Shown here: positions 23,810 through 32,596 of the stretch, in pieces
How positions within the stretch are numbered: position 1 is the stretch's first letter
Layout of the letters: every line of letters begins with the position of its first letter
Source: Mycobacteriales bacterium
GTDB taxonomy: Bacteria; Actinomycetota; Actinomycetes; BP-191
Reading direction: 5' to 3'
DNA length: 64,000 nucleotides
Assembly (NCBI GenBank): GCA_035714365.1
Contig: DASTMB010000040.1
Coordinates: 62,001 to 126,000, forward strand
Made by a program: the position numbers and the translations under genes
The notes under the pieces: generated by a model
Database searches by the model: none
What the model was told of the DNA's origin: nothing
The model's input: the letters and a program-made list of their open reading frames with translations, nothing else

Positions 23810-26556
23810 TTCGAGCCTCCTCGGGGGGCGGTCACGGTGCCGGCGGTGGCGCCGTTGGTCTCGCCGTTGTCGTCCAGCACGTCGCCGGGCGCGACGGTCG
23901 CCGTCTCGCCGGGGCGCAGCGCGACGGCCGCGTACCAGCGCCCGCCGGACAACGACGCGGGGACCCGGCGGGTGACGCGGTCGCCGCGGGTGACGGTGAC
24001 GTATGCGCTCGCGATTCCGGCCGTCGACGCCCACGGCCGGAACGTGCACTCCTTGCACAGCACCTTGTCGCCGCTGTCGCGCACGTAGCGGAACGGCGAG
24101 GCGTAGGTGCGCGGGTAGGCGACCGGGTCGACGGCGAACGACACGCGGCCGTCCGGCTCGAGCCGCAGGTCGCGGGCGACGACGCCCTGCCACGGCGAGA
24201 CGGCGAACGCGGACTCCAGGTGGTACGGCACGTTCGCCAGGCCCTGGCGGATCAGGCCGTCGACGACGAACCGGTAGGTGCCGGTCGGCGTCGCGCCGAG
24301 CCGGCGCGGGAACGCGTCGTACGCCTCGAACGCCGCCGTCCAGACCCACTCCTTGCTGCCCGTGCGGGCGTCGGCGATGCCCTGGACGCCCTTCGGCAGC
24401 GCGACCTGCACGGGGATCTCGCCGGTCTGGTCGGCGTACGGCGTCCAGGTGCCGCCGACCAGCCGGTCGACGCGGACGCGCGGCACGTCGACGGCGTTGT
24501 TCCCGCCGCGCCAGGTCAGCGTCGCGGCGGCGAAGCGGGTGACGTCCCGCGCCGGCGTGAGGACGGCGGCCGGGCCGACGTCGCTCGCGAGCGTCGCGTC
24601 GTAGTCGTCGAACGCCGCCTTGGCGGCCTGGCCGAGCGCCAGCGCGAGGGCGTTCTGGCGCTGCTCGTCGGCGACCGCGATGGCGTTGGTCGGCTCGTCG
24701 GCGAGGCGCGGCGCGCCCTTCAGCGCGCCGGCCATGCGGACCAGCCGGGTGACCATGTAGTCGGCGGTGTGCGGGCCGTAGGAGGTGAGCGCCTTCCGGT
24801 ACGACTCGCGGCTCTGGTACTCGCGGTAGGAGACGGTGTAGCCGTTGTAGTCGCCGGCGTGGCCGATGCCGACCGGCAGCGTGTAGCCGAGCGACGGCGG
24901 CAGCTCCTCCTTGGTGAAGTTGCCGAGGATCGCCGACGGGTCGGCCGGCTCGCTCAGCGCCTTCGCGACGTTCGCCGGGTCGTCCCAGCCGCGGGCGTCG
25001 TTGTGGACCTGCGCCGCGAAGTGCCGGTACGCCGCGTCCGAGACGGTGACGGTCTTCGCGCCGTGCGACGGCGGGTCGGGGCAGGTCCAGGTGGTGTCGG
25101 CGTTGCGGGTGCAGAGGGCGGCCCAGTCGTAGCCGTCGTAGACGTTGCCCTGGACCTTGTCGGTGCGGCTCTCGAGGTTCTTGATCAGGTCGACCTGCGC
25201 CTCGCAGGCGCAGGACGCGAGCAGCACCTCGCCGAGGCGGAACGCCTGGAGGTGGATGCGGACGTTCTCCTCGACGGCGCCGGCGGACGGCGAGTCGTAG
25301 GAGTCCGGCACCGGGATGCCCTCCTCCTGGAGCAGCTCCGCGATCGGCGCGAGGCTGCCGGCCGGCGACGAGCGGTCGCAGTCGGGCAGGCCCGGCGCGA
25401 TCACGGTGCCGGCGTCGCCGTCGAGCGTCGGGTCGGTGCGGCAGTTCGAGACGCTCGGGTACGGGTGCGACACCGGGCCCGGCGTCCAGCGGTCGTAGAC
25501 GGCGACCGGCACGTCGGCCGAGTACGGCACCTGGCCACCGCCGGCGGCGAGGGTGCGCAGGCCGGTCTCGACGGCGTCCGCGACGTAACGGGCACCGCGT
25601 TCCATCTGCGCGAAGCCGACGTGCGCCCACGCGCGGACGACGCCGTCGGCGAGCGTCTCCTGGCCGGCGCGGCCGTAGTACGGGCCCTCGGCCGAGCCGA
25701 CGTCGCCCTGGCTGAACACCAGCGGCGCGCCCGTCTCGCGGTCGACGTAGCGTTCGAGCACGCCGACGTAGTCGGCGGAGATGAGGTTGTACGAGTCGAG
25801 CGACTCGGGGTGCTCGCCCCAGTTCATCCAGGTGGCGATCGGCGTGCCGTCGTCCTGCCGGGTGAACGACATGACGACCAGGCCGTTGTCGCCCTCCTTG
25901 TCGGGGTAGCCGGCGGGCGTGCCGTCGTCGGCGCGCGCGGGCCCGACGATGTTCCCCTTGTAGACGTCGAACGGCACCGTCGTCGCGCCCATCCGGGCCG
26001 GCGCCAGCCGCGACTCGGCGGTCGTGATCGCGCGCGCCATCGCCCGCGCCTGGAACTCCAGCTCGCGCAGGTCCGTCGCGTCCTGGAACACCCAGACGCC
26101 CGCCGCCGCCGTCGAGTAGTACGGCGAGGAGTGGTCGTGCGTGACGCCGTAGAGGATGTGGTCGTAGGCGACCTTGCTCCCGGCCTCCTGGAGGAGCTGC
26201 CCGACGCGGCGCAGCAGCAGGTCCTGGGCCAGGTAGTTGTCGGTCTTGAGCAGCGCGACCCGGGTGCCGTCCGCGCCCTGCACGACGATCGCGCGGGTGG
26301 TGAGCCGCGACTGGACGCCGTACGACGGGACCTTCTTGGTGCCGTGCAGGCTCGGGTCGGTCTCGCCGCCCTGGAGGGCGTTGAGGACCGGCGAGCCGGT
26401 GCCGCCGTACTGGCCGGCGCCGGCGCCGACGTGCCAGGTGTCGTCGACGACGGCCGCGCCGGCGAGCAGCGTCGGCGGCGCCGCCGCGACGCGCTGGGTG
26501 AGCGCGGTGAGCGGGACGAGCGCGAGGGCGGAGAACGCGAGGAGCAGGCGACGCAC
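23806..26556 (-). CDS. Large secreted ceramidase-like hydrolase
   Basis: A 916-residue protein starting at GTG 26556 with a signal peptide (RRLLLAFSALALVPLTALTQ, cleaved near VAAAP). The region around residues 110-135 carries YDHILYGVTHDHSSPYYST, corresponding to the HxH metal motif of neutral ceramidases; other conserved segments include WMNWGEHPESLDS and FSQGDVGSAEGPYYGR. The C-terminal 300 residues are beta-rich, with TLTWRGGNNAVDVPRVRVDR and further Ig-like strands, probably an accessory domain. It lies upstream of and overlaps a shorter paralogue, suggesting a heteromeric or sequential extracellular lipid hydrolase pair. Activity on ceramide is not established. Confidence 0.72.
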   Translation of the reverse strand: MRRLLLAFSALALVPLTALTQRVAAAPPTLLAGAAVVDDTWHVGAGAGQYGGTGSPVLNALQGGETDPSLHGTKKVPSYGVQSRLTTRAIVVQGADGTRVALLKTDNYLAQDLLLRRVGQLLQEAGSKVAYDHILYGVTHDHSSPYYSTAAAGVWVFQDATDLRELEFQARAMARAITTAESRLAPARMGATTVPFDVYKGNIVGPARADDGTPAGYPDKEGDNGLVVMSFTRQDDGTPIATWMNWGEHPESLDSYNLISADYVGVLERYVDRETGAPLVFSQGDVGSAEGPYYGRAGQETLADGVVRAWAHVGFAQMERGARYVADAVETGLRTLAAGGGQVPYSADVPVAVYDRWTPGPVSHPYPSVSNCRTDPTLDGDAGTVIAPGLPDCDRSSPAGSLAPIAELLQEEGIPVPDSYDSPSAGAVEENVRIHLQAFRLGEVLLASCACEAQVDLIKNLESRTDKVQGNVYDGYDWAALCTRNADTTWTCPDPPSHGAKTVTVSDAAYRHFAAQVHNDARGWDDPANVAKALSEPADPSAILGNFTKEELPPSLGYTLPVGIGHAGDYNGYTVSYREYQSRESYRKALTSYGPHTADYMVTRLVRMAGALKGAPRLADEPTNAIAVADEQRQNALALALGQAAKAAFDDYDATLASDVGPAAVLTPARDVTRFAAATLTWRGGNNAVDVPRVRVDRLVGGTWTPYADQTGEIPVQVALPKGVQGIADARTGSKEWVWTAAFEAYDAFPRRLGATPTGTYRFVVDGLIRQGLANVPYHLESAFAVSPWQGVVARDLRLEPDGRVSFAVDPVAYPRTYASPFRYVRDSGDKVLCKECTFRPWASTAGIASAYVTVTRGDRVTRRVPASLSGGRWYAAVALRPGETATVAPGDVLDDNGETNGATAGTVTAPRGGSK

Positions 26557-26696
26557 GGCGGGGGACTCCAGGGGCGGCCAGCGGGTGGCGCGCGGCCTGT
26601 AGGGAGGGCGGCGCGAGGGGTCTCCGGTACTGCTTCGCGTGGCGACGCCGGATCCCTGCCTGGGGCGCGTCGCGACCCGCCGCCGCCCGGCAGCGC

Positions 26697-26733
26697 GACG
26701 AGGCCCCCGCCGGGCGCGGGCGGGGGCCTCGTC
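26697..26733. terminator. Hairpin terminator, 15-bp arms
   Basis: GACGAGGCCCCCGCC at 26697-26711 pairs with GGCGGGGGCCTCGTC at 26719-26733 around a 7-base loop. It sits between the stop of the small secreted gene (26748) and the ceramidase-like gene start (26556), both on the minus strand, so it should end the upstream transcript. The ceramidase pair therefore likely has its own promoter. Confidence 0.75.
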
Positions 26734-26747
26734 GAATTTCGGTGGAG

Positions 26748-27344
26748 CTAGTACGTCGGCGTCACCAGGCCCGGGTCGCCGCAGCCGCCGTAGTAGTCCG
26801 GCGACTGGGGCAGCGAGCCGCCGTCGATCGTGCAGCTGAACTGCGAGACCAGCACGCTGCTCGGCGACCACACGAAGTCGTGGGCGGTGCCGCCCACGAT
26901 CGCCGTCTGCGCCTCCGGCGGGGCGACCCCGTCGCAGTCGAGCGTCGTCCGCGCCCGCGCCGTTGCGGACAGGCCGGTGATGTCGGCGTGCAGCACGTCG
27001 CACTGCCAGCTCAAGATCGTGCCGGGGACCGGGTCGCAGGTGACGGTGTAGGCACCGGAAGCCGGCCAGTTGTCGTGGCAGGTCCACAGCGTGTTGTCGG
27101 CCAGCGCGCCGCGGAGCGTGTAGGTGGGGCGGGTCTCGCCCAGCAGCGTCTGGTGGCTGATGAAGATGTACCCGACGACCGCGGACCGCGCGCCGGCCGG
27201 GGGGGCGCCGCCGCCGGTGCCGGCGCCGCCGACTGCGCGGTTGACGGCGTTCTGCACGTCCTTGACCGGGTCGGCGTGGGCGGGCAGGGCGACCGAGGCG
27301 ACCGCGACCAGTGCCGCGAGCGCCAGAGAGATTCTGCGAAGCAC
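26748..27344 (-). CDS. Small secreted protein, unknown function
   Basis: A 198-residue protein with a clear Sec signal peptide (RRISLALAALVAVASVALPA, cleaved at AHA-DP). The mature part begins with a Gly/Ala-rich linker and continues as a beta-rich domain with six cysteines in pairs (CHDNW, CDPV, CDVL, CDGV, CTIDGG, CGDPG), probably disulfide-bonded. There are no transmembrane helices after the signal. It is monocistronic between two hairpins. Family not recognised. Confidence 0.72.
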   Translation of the reverse strand: MLRRISLALAALVAVASVALPAHADPVKDVQNAVNRAVGGAGTGGGAPPAGARSAVVGYIFISHQTLLGETRPTYTLRGALADNTLWTCHDNWPASGAYTVTCDPVPGTILSWQCDVLHADITGLSATARARTTLDCDGVAPPEAQTAIVGGTAHDFVWSPSSVLVSQFSCTIDGGSLPQSPDYYGGCGDPGLVTPTY

Positions 27345-27380
27345 GAGCGTCCTCCAGGAACGTCGCGCCGGCCGGGCCGG

Positions 27381-27405
27381 CGGGTGGGCGGGCGCCCTCC
27401 ACCCG
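27381..27405. terminator. Possible terminator after the two-component operon
   Basis: CGGGTGG at 27381-27387 pairs with CCACCCG at 27399-27405, enclosing the self-complementary GGGCGCCC. It lies 26 bp past the histidine kinase stop on the minus strand. A second small GC hairpin (GCCGGCC/GGCCGGC) lies just beyond at about 27367-27380. No T-tract is present. Confidence 0.4.
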
Positions 27406-27430
27406 TCAGCACGTCCGCGCCCGGCGTTCC

Positions 27431-28819
27431 TTACGACGACGGCGGCCCCGGCGGTCCCGGCGGCACCGGCGGCAGCCGGAGCTCGGCGACGGTGCCGCCG
27501 TCGGGGGCGTTGCGCAACGCCACCCGGCCGCCGTGGGCGGCCGCCGCCTGCTGCACGATCGCCAGGCCGAGCCCGGAGCCGGGCAGCGCCCGCGCCTCCT
27601 CCGCCCGGTAGAACCGGGAGAACACGTGCGGCAGCGCGTCGGCCGGCACGCCCGGCCCGTGGTCGCGGACGGTGAGCCGGCCGTCGGCGGCCAGGCGGAC
27701 CTCGACCCGGGCGTCCGCGCCGGAGAACTTGGCGGCGTTGTCGAGGAGGTTCGTCACGGCGCGGTCGAGGCGCCGGGCGACGCCGCGCACGACCACCGGC
27801 TCGGTCTCGACGTCGATCGCCGCCGTCGGCCAGTTGCGCCGGGCCCGCTCGGCGGCGTGCTGCACGACCTCGTCCAGCGCCACGTCCTCCAGCGCCTCCG
27901 CCGGCTCCTCGCCGCGCGCCAGCTCCACCACGTCCGACACCAGCGCGGTCAACTCGTCGACCTGCCCGACGATCGCCGCCAGCACCTCCTCGCGGACGTC
28001 CGCCGGCAGCTCGTCGAGGCGTTGCAGCACCTCGACGTTGGTGCGCAGGCTGGCGAGCGGCGTGCGCAGCTCGTGCGAGGCGTCGGCGACGAGCTGCCGC
28101 TGCGCGCCCGCCGACTGCTGCAACGCCGCGAGCATGGTGTTGAAGCTCGTCGCCAGCCGGCCCAGCTCGTCGTGCCGCGACGCGTCGATGCGCAACGTCA
28201 GGTCGCGCGTCGCGGCGACGCGTTCGACGGTGCTGGTGAGGTCGCTCACCGGCGCGAGCGCGGCCTGGGCCGACGCCCAGGCCAGCGCGGCGGCGAGGCC
28301 GACGCCGACCGCCGCGAGCAGCGCGAACGCCGTCGCGATGCCGCGGAGCTGGCGTTGCACCGTCGTCTGCGGCAACGCCACCTGCACGGCGTAGCCGCGC
28401 AGCAGCGGGCGGGTGAGCATCCGGGCGCGGGTGCCGTTGATGCGGACGTCGCGGAGCACCTCGGCGCGGGTGCCGGAGGCGACGGCGAGGTCGGCGCGGC
28501 TCACCGGCAGCGGCACGTCCTGCGCGCCGCCGGTGCGGCCGGCGGCGTCGACCACCTGCGCGTAGCCGCCGATCTCACCGACACGGGTGCGCAGCGTCAC
28601 ACCGAACGGGTCGAACCGCGCCGCCGCCGCCTGCCGCTGGAGGTCGGCCGTCTGCCGGCGGAGCTGCCGGTCCAGCGGCGCGGCCAGCTCCCGGCGCACC
28701 GCGAAGAACGCCACCATGACGACGCCGCTCACCGCGACCGTCACGGCGAGCAGCACGACCGCGACGAGGCGGGTCCGCAGCGAACGGTCCGGCGCCCACC
28801 ACGGCGACGCGGTGCTCAC
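27431..28819 (-). CDS. MprB/TcrY-like sensor histidine kinase
   Basis: A 462-residue membrane kinase. Two transmembrane helices (about residues 16-38 and 163-185, the second [20 protein letters not shown]) enclose an extracytoplasmic domain. A HAMP linker ([14 protein letters not shown]) is followed by the H-box [16 protein letters not shown] with the phosphoacceptor His near residue 247. The ATPase domain has [11 protein letters not shown] (N-box), DHGPGVP and GSGLGLAIV. The proline-rich tail [13 protein letters not shown] is unusual. The GTG start overlaps the regulator stop by 4 bp. Operon order protease-regulator-kinase matches the PepD-MprA-MprB arrangement, where the kinase senses envelope stress. 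Confidence 0.9.
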   Translation of the reverse strand: MSTASPWWAPDRSLRTRLVAVVLLAVTVAVSGVVMVAFFAVRRELAAPLDRQLRRQTADLQRQAAAARFDPFGVTLRTRVGEIGGYAQVVDAAGRTGGAQDVPLPVSRADLAVASGTRAEVLRDVRINGTRARMLTRPLLRGYAVQVALPQTTVQRQLRGIATAFALLAAVGVGLAAALAWASAQAALAPVSDLTSTVERVAATRDLTLRIDASRHDELGRLATSFNTMLAALQQSAGAQRQLVADASHELRTPLASLRTNVEVLQRLDELPADVREEVLAAIVGQVDELTALVSDVVELARGEEPAEALEDVALDEVVQHAAERARRNWPTAAIDVETEPVVVRGVARRLDRAVTNLLDNAAKFSGADARVEVRLAADGRLTVRDHGPGVPADALPHVFSRFYRAEEARALPGSGLGLAIVQQAAAAHGGRVALRNAPDGGTVAELRLPPVPPGPPGPPSS

Positions 28820-29511
28820 TGCGGCTCGCGTGCCGTGTAGCCGACGCCGCGGACGGTGTGGATCAGCCGCGGCTCGCCCGCCGCCTCGGTCTTGCGGCGC
28901 AGGTAGCCGACGAACACCTCGAGGGAGTTCGACGCCGGCTCCAGCTCGTACCCCCACACCCGGTCGATGATGACGTCGCGCGGCAGCACCCGGCCGGCGT
29001 TGCGCACCAGCAGCTCGAGCAGCGCGAACTCGGTGCGGGTCAGCTCGATCCACCGGTCGCCGCGGCGGACCTCGCGCGTGTCCGGGTCGAGGGTGAGATC
29101 GGCGAGCGCGACGACGCCGCCCCCCTCCTCCTCCGGAGGGCGGCTGCGCCGCAGCAGCGCCCGCAGCCGTGCCCGCAGCTCGTCCAGCGCGAACGGCTTC
29201 ACCAGGTAGTCGTCGGCCCCCGCGTCCAGGCCGGCGACGCGGTCGCCGACCTCGTCGCGCGCGGTGAGCACGAGGATCGGCGTCCGGTCGCCCTTGGCGC
29301 GCAGCCGCCGGCAGACCTCCAGCCCGCCGACCACCGGCATCATCAGGTCCAGCACCAGCACGTCCGGCGCGGACGTGGCCACCGCCTCCAGCGCCTTGAG
29401 GCCGTTGGAGACGGCGGTCACGTCGTAGCCGTCCAGCCGGAGTGCCCGCGTCAGCGCCTCCCGCAACGCGGGGTCGTCGTCGACGACGAGCACCCTGGCC
29501 GGGTCGCTCAT
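28816..29511 (-). CDS. MprA-like OmpR-family response regulator
   Basis: A 231-residue regulator. The receiver domain has the acidic pair D11/D12, phosphorylation site D55 (VLVLDLMMP) and the conserved Lys in DDYLVKPFA near residue 104. The C-terminal winged helix of the OmpR/PhoB type ([20 protein letters not shown], then [17 protein letters not shown] and [14 protein letters not shown]) is complete. It is coupled by 4-bp overlaps on both sides to the serine protease and the kinase. A tandem 9-mer upstream of the protease gene is its probable binding site, so the operon is likely autoregulated. Confidence 0.92.
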   Translation of the reverse strand: MSDPARVLVVDDDPALREALTRALRLDGYDVTAVSNGLKALEAVATSAPDVLVLDLMMPVVGGLEVCRRLRAKGDRTPILVLTARDEVGDRVAGLDAGADDYLVKPFALDELRARLRALLRRSRPPEEEGGGVVALADLTLDPDTREVRRGDRWIELTRTEFALLELLVRNAGRVLPRDVIIDRVWGYELEPASNSLEVFVGYLRRKTEAAGEPRLIHTVRGVGYTAREPQ

Positions 29512-30713
29512 CCCGCGGCGGCGTCCGTGAGTCGCACGGTCGTAGTGTGCCGCGCGCCGTCCCGCTCGTACGTCACGGTTACCGTCTCCCCCGGCGCGTG
29601 CTTGCGGACCGCCGCGATCAGGGCGTCCGCGCCCGTCACCCGCTGGTCGCCGATCTGCACGATGACGTCGCCGGCGCGCAGCCCCGCCCGCTCCGCCGGG
29701 CCGCCCGGCGTCACCGCCTGGAGCACCGCCCGGGTCTCGCCGTCCGCCGTCGTCGCCTGACCGACCGAGACGCCCATCTGCGCCCGGCTCGCGCGGCCCG
29801 TCTCGATGAGCTGGGTGGCGATGACCTTCGCCTGGTCGATCGGGATCGCGAAGCCGACGCCGATGTTGCCGTTGCTGCCGCCGTTGGTGGCGATCGCGCT
29901 GTTGATGCCGATGACCTGGCCGGCGAGGTTGACCAGCGCGCCGCCGGAGTTGCCGGGGTTGATCGCGGCGTCGGTCTGGATCGCGTCGATCACCGTCGCC
30001 ACCGACGGGCGCCCGAACGACCCCTGGTCGGTGGTGTTGACCGGCCGGTTCAGCGCGGACACGATGCCGGCCGTGACCGTGCCGGAGAGGCCGAGCGGGG
30101 AGCCGACCGCGAGCACCTGGTCGCCGACGCGCACCGCCGCGGACGAGCCGAGCGTCGCCGCGGGCAGGCCGGTCTTGTCGGCCTTGACGACCGCGAGGTC
30201 GCTCGCCGCGTCCGCGCCGACCAGCCGCGCGGTCGCGGTGCTGCCGTCGTTGAACGTCACCCGGATCGACGTGGCGTCGCCGACCACATGGTTGTTGGTG
30301 AGGATGTAGCCGTCGCTCTTGATGACGACCCCGCTGCCGGTGCCGCCGCCGAGCTGCGTGGAGACGTTGATCGACACGACCGAGGGCAGCACCTTCGCCG
30401 CGACCGCGACGTAGGACCGCGGCTCGGCCGCCTGCACCGGCGTTACGGCGTCGGTCGAGCCGGAGCCGCCGAGCGTCACCGTCGTCGTCCGCGCCGGCGC
30501 CAGCTCGCGCCCCACGACCACGCCGCCGACGCCGCCCGCCATCGCGCACACCGTGGCGAGCGCGGCGATCGCGAGGTAGCGCGGGCGGGGGCGCTCGGCC
30601 GGCGCCGGCGGCGCGTAGTGGTACGGCGCCGCCGGCGGCGCGGCGGGCGTGTCGAGGACGGCGGTCGGCGCGTCAGGCGACTCGTCGAACGTGAACGGCG
30701 GGTGGCTCTCCAT
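29508..30713 (-). CDS. PepD/HtrA-type membrane-anchored serine protease with PDZ domain
   Basis: A 401-residue S1C-family protease. A Pro-rich cytoplasmic N terminus (about 45 residues) precedes one transmembrane helix ([20 protein letters not shown]). The trypsin-fold domain has the catalytic triad in TNNHVVGD (His), [11 protein letters not shown] (Asp) and [11 protein letters not shown] (Ser), and residues 300-395 form a PDZ domain ([19 protein letters not shown]). It acts outside the membrane in quality control of secreted proteins. It is first in the operon with the MprAB-like pair. A CAATCT -10-like hexamer seven bases before the ATG suggests a leaderless mRNA under the tandem repeat at 30735. 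Confidence 0.92.
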   Translation of the reverse strand: MESHPPFTFDESPDAPTAVLDTPAAPPAAPYHYAPPAPAERPRPRYLAIAALATVCAMAGGVGGVVVGRELAPARTTTVTLGGSGSTDAVTPVQAAEPRSYVAVAAKVLPSVVSINVSTQLGGGTGSGVVIKSDGYILTNNHVVGDATSIRVTFNDGSTATARLVGADAASDLAVVKADKTGLPAATLGSSAAVRVGDQVLAVGSPLGLSGTVTAGIVSALNRPVNTTDQGSFGRPSVATVIDAIQTDAAINPGNSGGALVNLAGQVIGINSAIATNGGSNGNIGVGFAIPIDQAKVIATQLIETGRASRAQMGVSVGQATTADGETRAVLQAVTPGGPAERAGLRAGDVIVQIGDQRVTGADALIAAVRKHAPGETVTVTYERDGARHTTTVRLTDAAAG

Positions 30714-30734
30714 GCCGGAGAGATTGCCGCGCGC

Positions 30735-30754
30735 TCCTGAACGAATCCTGAACG
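30735..30754 (-). promoter_or_regulatory. Tandem 9-mer response-regulator site in the protease promoter
   Basis: On the minus strand two copies of CGTTCAGGA are separated by TT, an 11-bp period that places both on one face of the helix, as OmpR-family dimers require. The promoter-proximal copy ends 8 bp before the CAATCT -10-like element, so it covers the -35 position, typical of class II activation. The downstream operon encodes an MprA-like regulator, the obvious candidate ligand. Confidence 0.65.
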
Positions 30755-30778
30755 GCCGCCGCCCGCGTCCATGGGTGC

Positions 30779-32557
30779 TCAGGCGGGCACCGGGCAGAGC
30801 AGCGGCGCGGGCCGGCTCGCCGCCGCGAAGACGGTCGCACCCGTGCTCACATCGTTGCGCGGGATCACGATCCGGAAGGGCGGGCGGCGTTCGACCGGCA
30901 GGGGCGCGGACGGTCCCGCGAACGGCGCGAGGTGGAGCCCGTCCCACGACGCGTACGGCTGCGGGCTGGGCGTGTGCGCGACGCGTTCCGGGGCGAGGGA
31001 GTTCCCGAGCACGGCATCGGTACGGATGCCGAGCGACTGCCCGAGCAGGTGCGCGAAGACGCGTGACCAGAGCAGCGACACCTGCTCGCGTTCCGTGTGG
31101 TGCGGGTACAGCGACTGCGACTGCGGCACCGTGAAGTCGGTGCGGTGGGTGGCGCTCAGCGTGTACGCCGGGAACACGCCGGCGTGGGCGATCCTCGCCC
31201 ACCGGCACCCCACCGGGACCACGAACCCCCAGCAGACCTGTTGGCGCGCGGTCGCCTCGGCACGGAAGCAGGTCGCGCCGTCCAGGGTGGCGCTGTGGAT
31301 CGTCGACGCGTACCGCGGGCAGGCCCACAGCGGCGACAGCGAGACCACGATCGTGCGCCCAGGCGCGTCGGCGTAGCCGAAGGGCGTGTCGTCGTAGCTC
31401 GGCAGGTTGTGCACGCCCTTCATCGTCTGCAGGAAGTTCGTCAGGCTCGGCAGCGAGCAGCGGGCGCGCTGCACGACCGTCGAGTGGCCCGAGTACAGCC
31501 ACCGGAACGCCCGCGCCTTCGCCGCCAGCACCGGCGTGTTCGCCCGCTGCCGCGCCGTGCCGAACGAACCGCGCAGCCGCGGCACCGACGGCACCGCGCA
31601 GTTCGGGCGGTGCGCGACCGCCTCGTCGAGCTGGAGGTGCAGCCGGATGCCCGCGCGCTCGAACATCGCCTGCACCCGCGCCAGCCCCGGCAGCGACGGC
31701 GCGTGGTGCATCGGGTCGTGCGGCAGCCCGCGCAACCCGATGCCCGGGCAGGCCTTCGGGTCGACCGCGCAGTCCTGGTAGTCGATCTCCACGTACACGT
31801 CCCGGTGCAACGGGTCCGGCGCACCGCCGCGCGGGTCGTTCAGGTAGGCCCCGCGCAACGCCGCCGGGATCCGCCCGTCGGTCGACGCGGCGCCGGTGCG
31901 CAGCCCGCGACGCGGGCCGAACACCGCGGCGGTGCTCACCCGGTACGACGACGGACCGCCGTCCGGCCAGAAGCCGGAGCCCGGTACGGAGTCCGGCACC
32001 TCCCACGGGTCGAGCAAGCCGTCGCCGTCGGTGTCGACGCGCAACGGGTCGGTCCCGAGCCGCGCCTCCGTGGCGTCGGAGAGGTGGTCCCCGTCGGAGT
32101 CGGGCTCCGCGCAGCCGACCGGGCTGGACACGGTGGCCGTGAACCGGACGGCGGTGTTCGACCCGAACTCCTGGTACATCGTCAACGTCACGTACCGGGA
32201 CGAGCCGTAGTTCGTCCAACTCCCGGAGAACGCCAGGTCGTGGTACGGGCCGCCGTAGTAGTCGCCGAGGTAGACGTTCGTGACGACCGGATCGATGTAG
32301 AGGATCGTCTGCCAGCCGCCCGTCCAGTCCCGGTCGTCGATGTCGGCGCTGCCGGCGATGGTGACGTCGGCCCCGGTCGGGACGTAGATCGTGAACAGTC
32401 TAGGCGAGCCCCACACCAGCGTCGCGCTCGCCTCCTGCCCGGAGCAGAGCGGCCTCGCGGCCGGGGCTGTCGCGGCGCCGGCCGGGGTGACCGTGAGCGC
32501 CACCGCCGCGAGCGCGGTGACCAGTGGGACGAGCCGGTGCCATCGCCGCGTTCGCAT
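30779..32557 (-). CDS. Secreted thrombospondin-type-3-repeat protein
   Basis: A 592-residue exported protein with a signal peptide (RLVPLVTALAAVALTVTPAG, cleaved near AGA-AT). Residues 30-150 are beta-rich and could be a carbohydrate- or surface-binding domain. Residues 155-195 contain calcium-binding thrombospondin type 3 repeats (PDSDGDHLSDATEARLGTDP and VDTDGDGLLDPWE). The remaining 400 residues contain about ten cysteines and a HxxxH-like FAHLLGQSLG segment reminiscent of, but not matching, metalloprotease helices. No sorting signal follows, so it is probably released. It lies 39 bp downstream of another secreted protein on the same strand. Function unknown. Confidence 0.72.
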   Translation of the reverse strand: MRTRRWHRLVPLVTALAAVALTVTPAGAATAPAARPLCSGQEASATLVWGSPRLFTIYVPTGADVTIAGSADIDDRDWTGGWQTILYIDPVVTNVYLGDYYGGPYHDLAFSGSWTNYGSSRYVTLTMYQEFGSNTAVRFTATVSSPVGCAEPDSDGDHLSDATEARLGTDPLRVDTDGDGLLDPWEVPDSVPGSGFWPDGGPSSYRVSTAAVFGPRRGLRTGAASTDGRIPAALRGAYLNDPRGGAPDPLHRDVYVEIDYQDCAVDPKACPGIGLRGLPHDPMHHAPSLPGLARVQAMFERAGIRLHLQLDEAVAHRPNCAVPSVPRLRGSFGTARQRANTPVLAAKARAFRWLYSGHSTVVQRARCSLPSLTNFLQTMKGVHNLPSYDDTPFGYADAPGRTIVVSLSPLWACPRYASTIHSATLDGATCFRAEATARQQVCWGFVVPVGCRWARIAHAGVFPAYTLSATHRTDFTVPQSQSLYPHHTEREQVSLLWSRVFAHLLGQSLGIRTDAVLGNSLAPERVAHTPSPQPYASWDGLHLAPFAGPSAPLPVERRPPFRIVIPRNDVSTGATVFAAASRPAPLLCPVPA

Positions 32558-32596
32558 GACGCGGTCCCCCTTCGGTGTGTTGCGGTTCCCGACCCG

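Noticed and set aside
23686-26751. 1021-codon plus-strand open frame opposite the ceramidase-like genes
   Set aside because: Its composition is Arg/Val/Gly-rich and low in protein-like pattern, while the opposite strand has signal peptides and conserved motifs.
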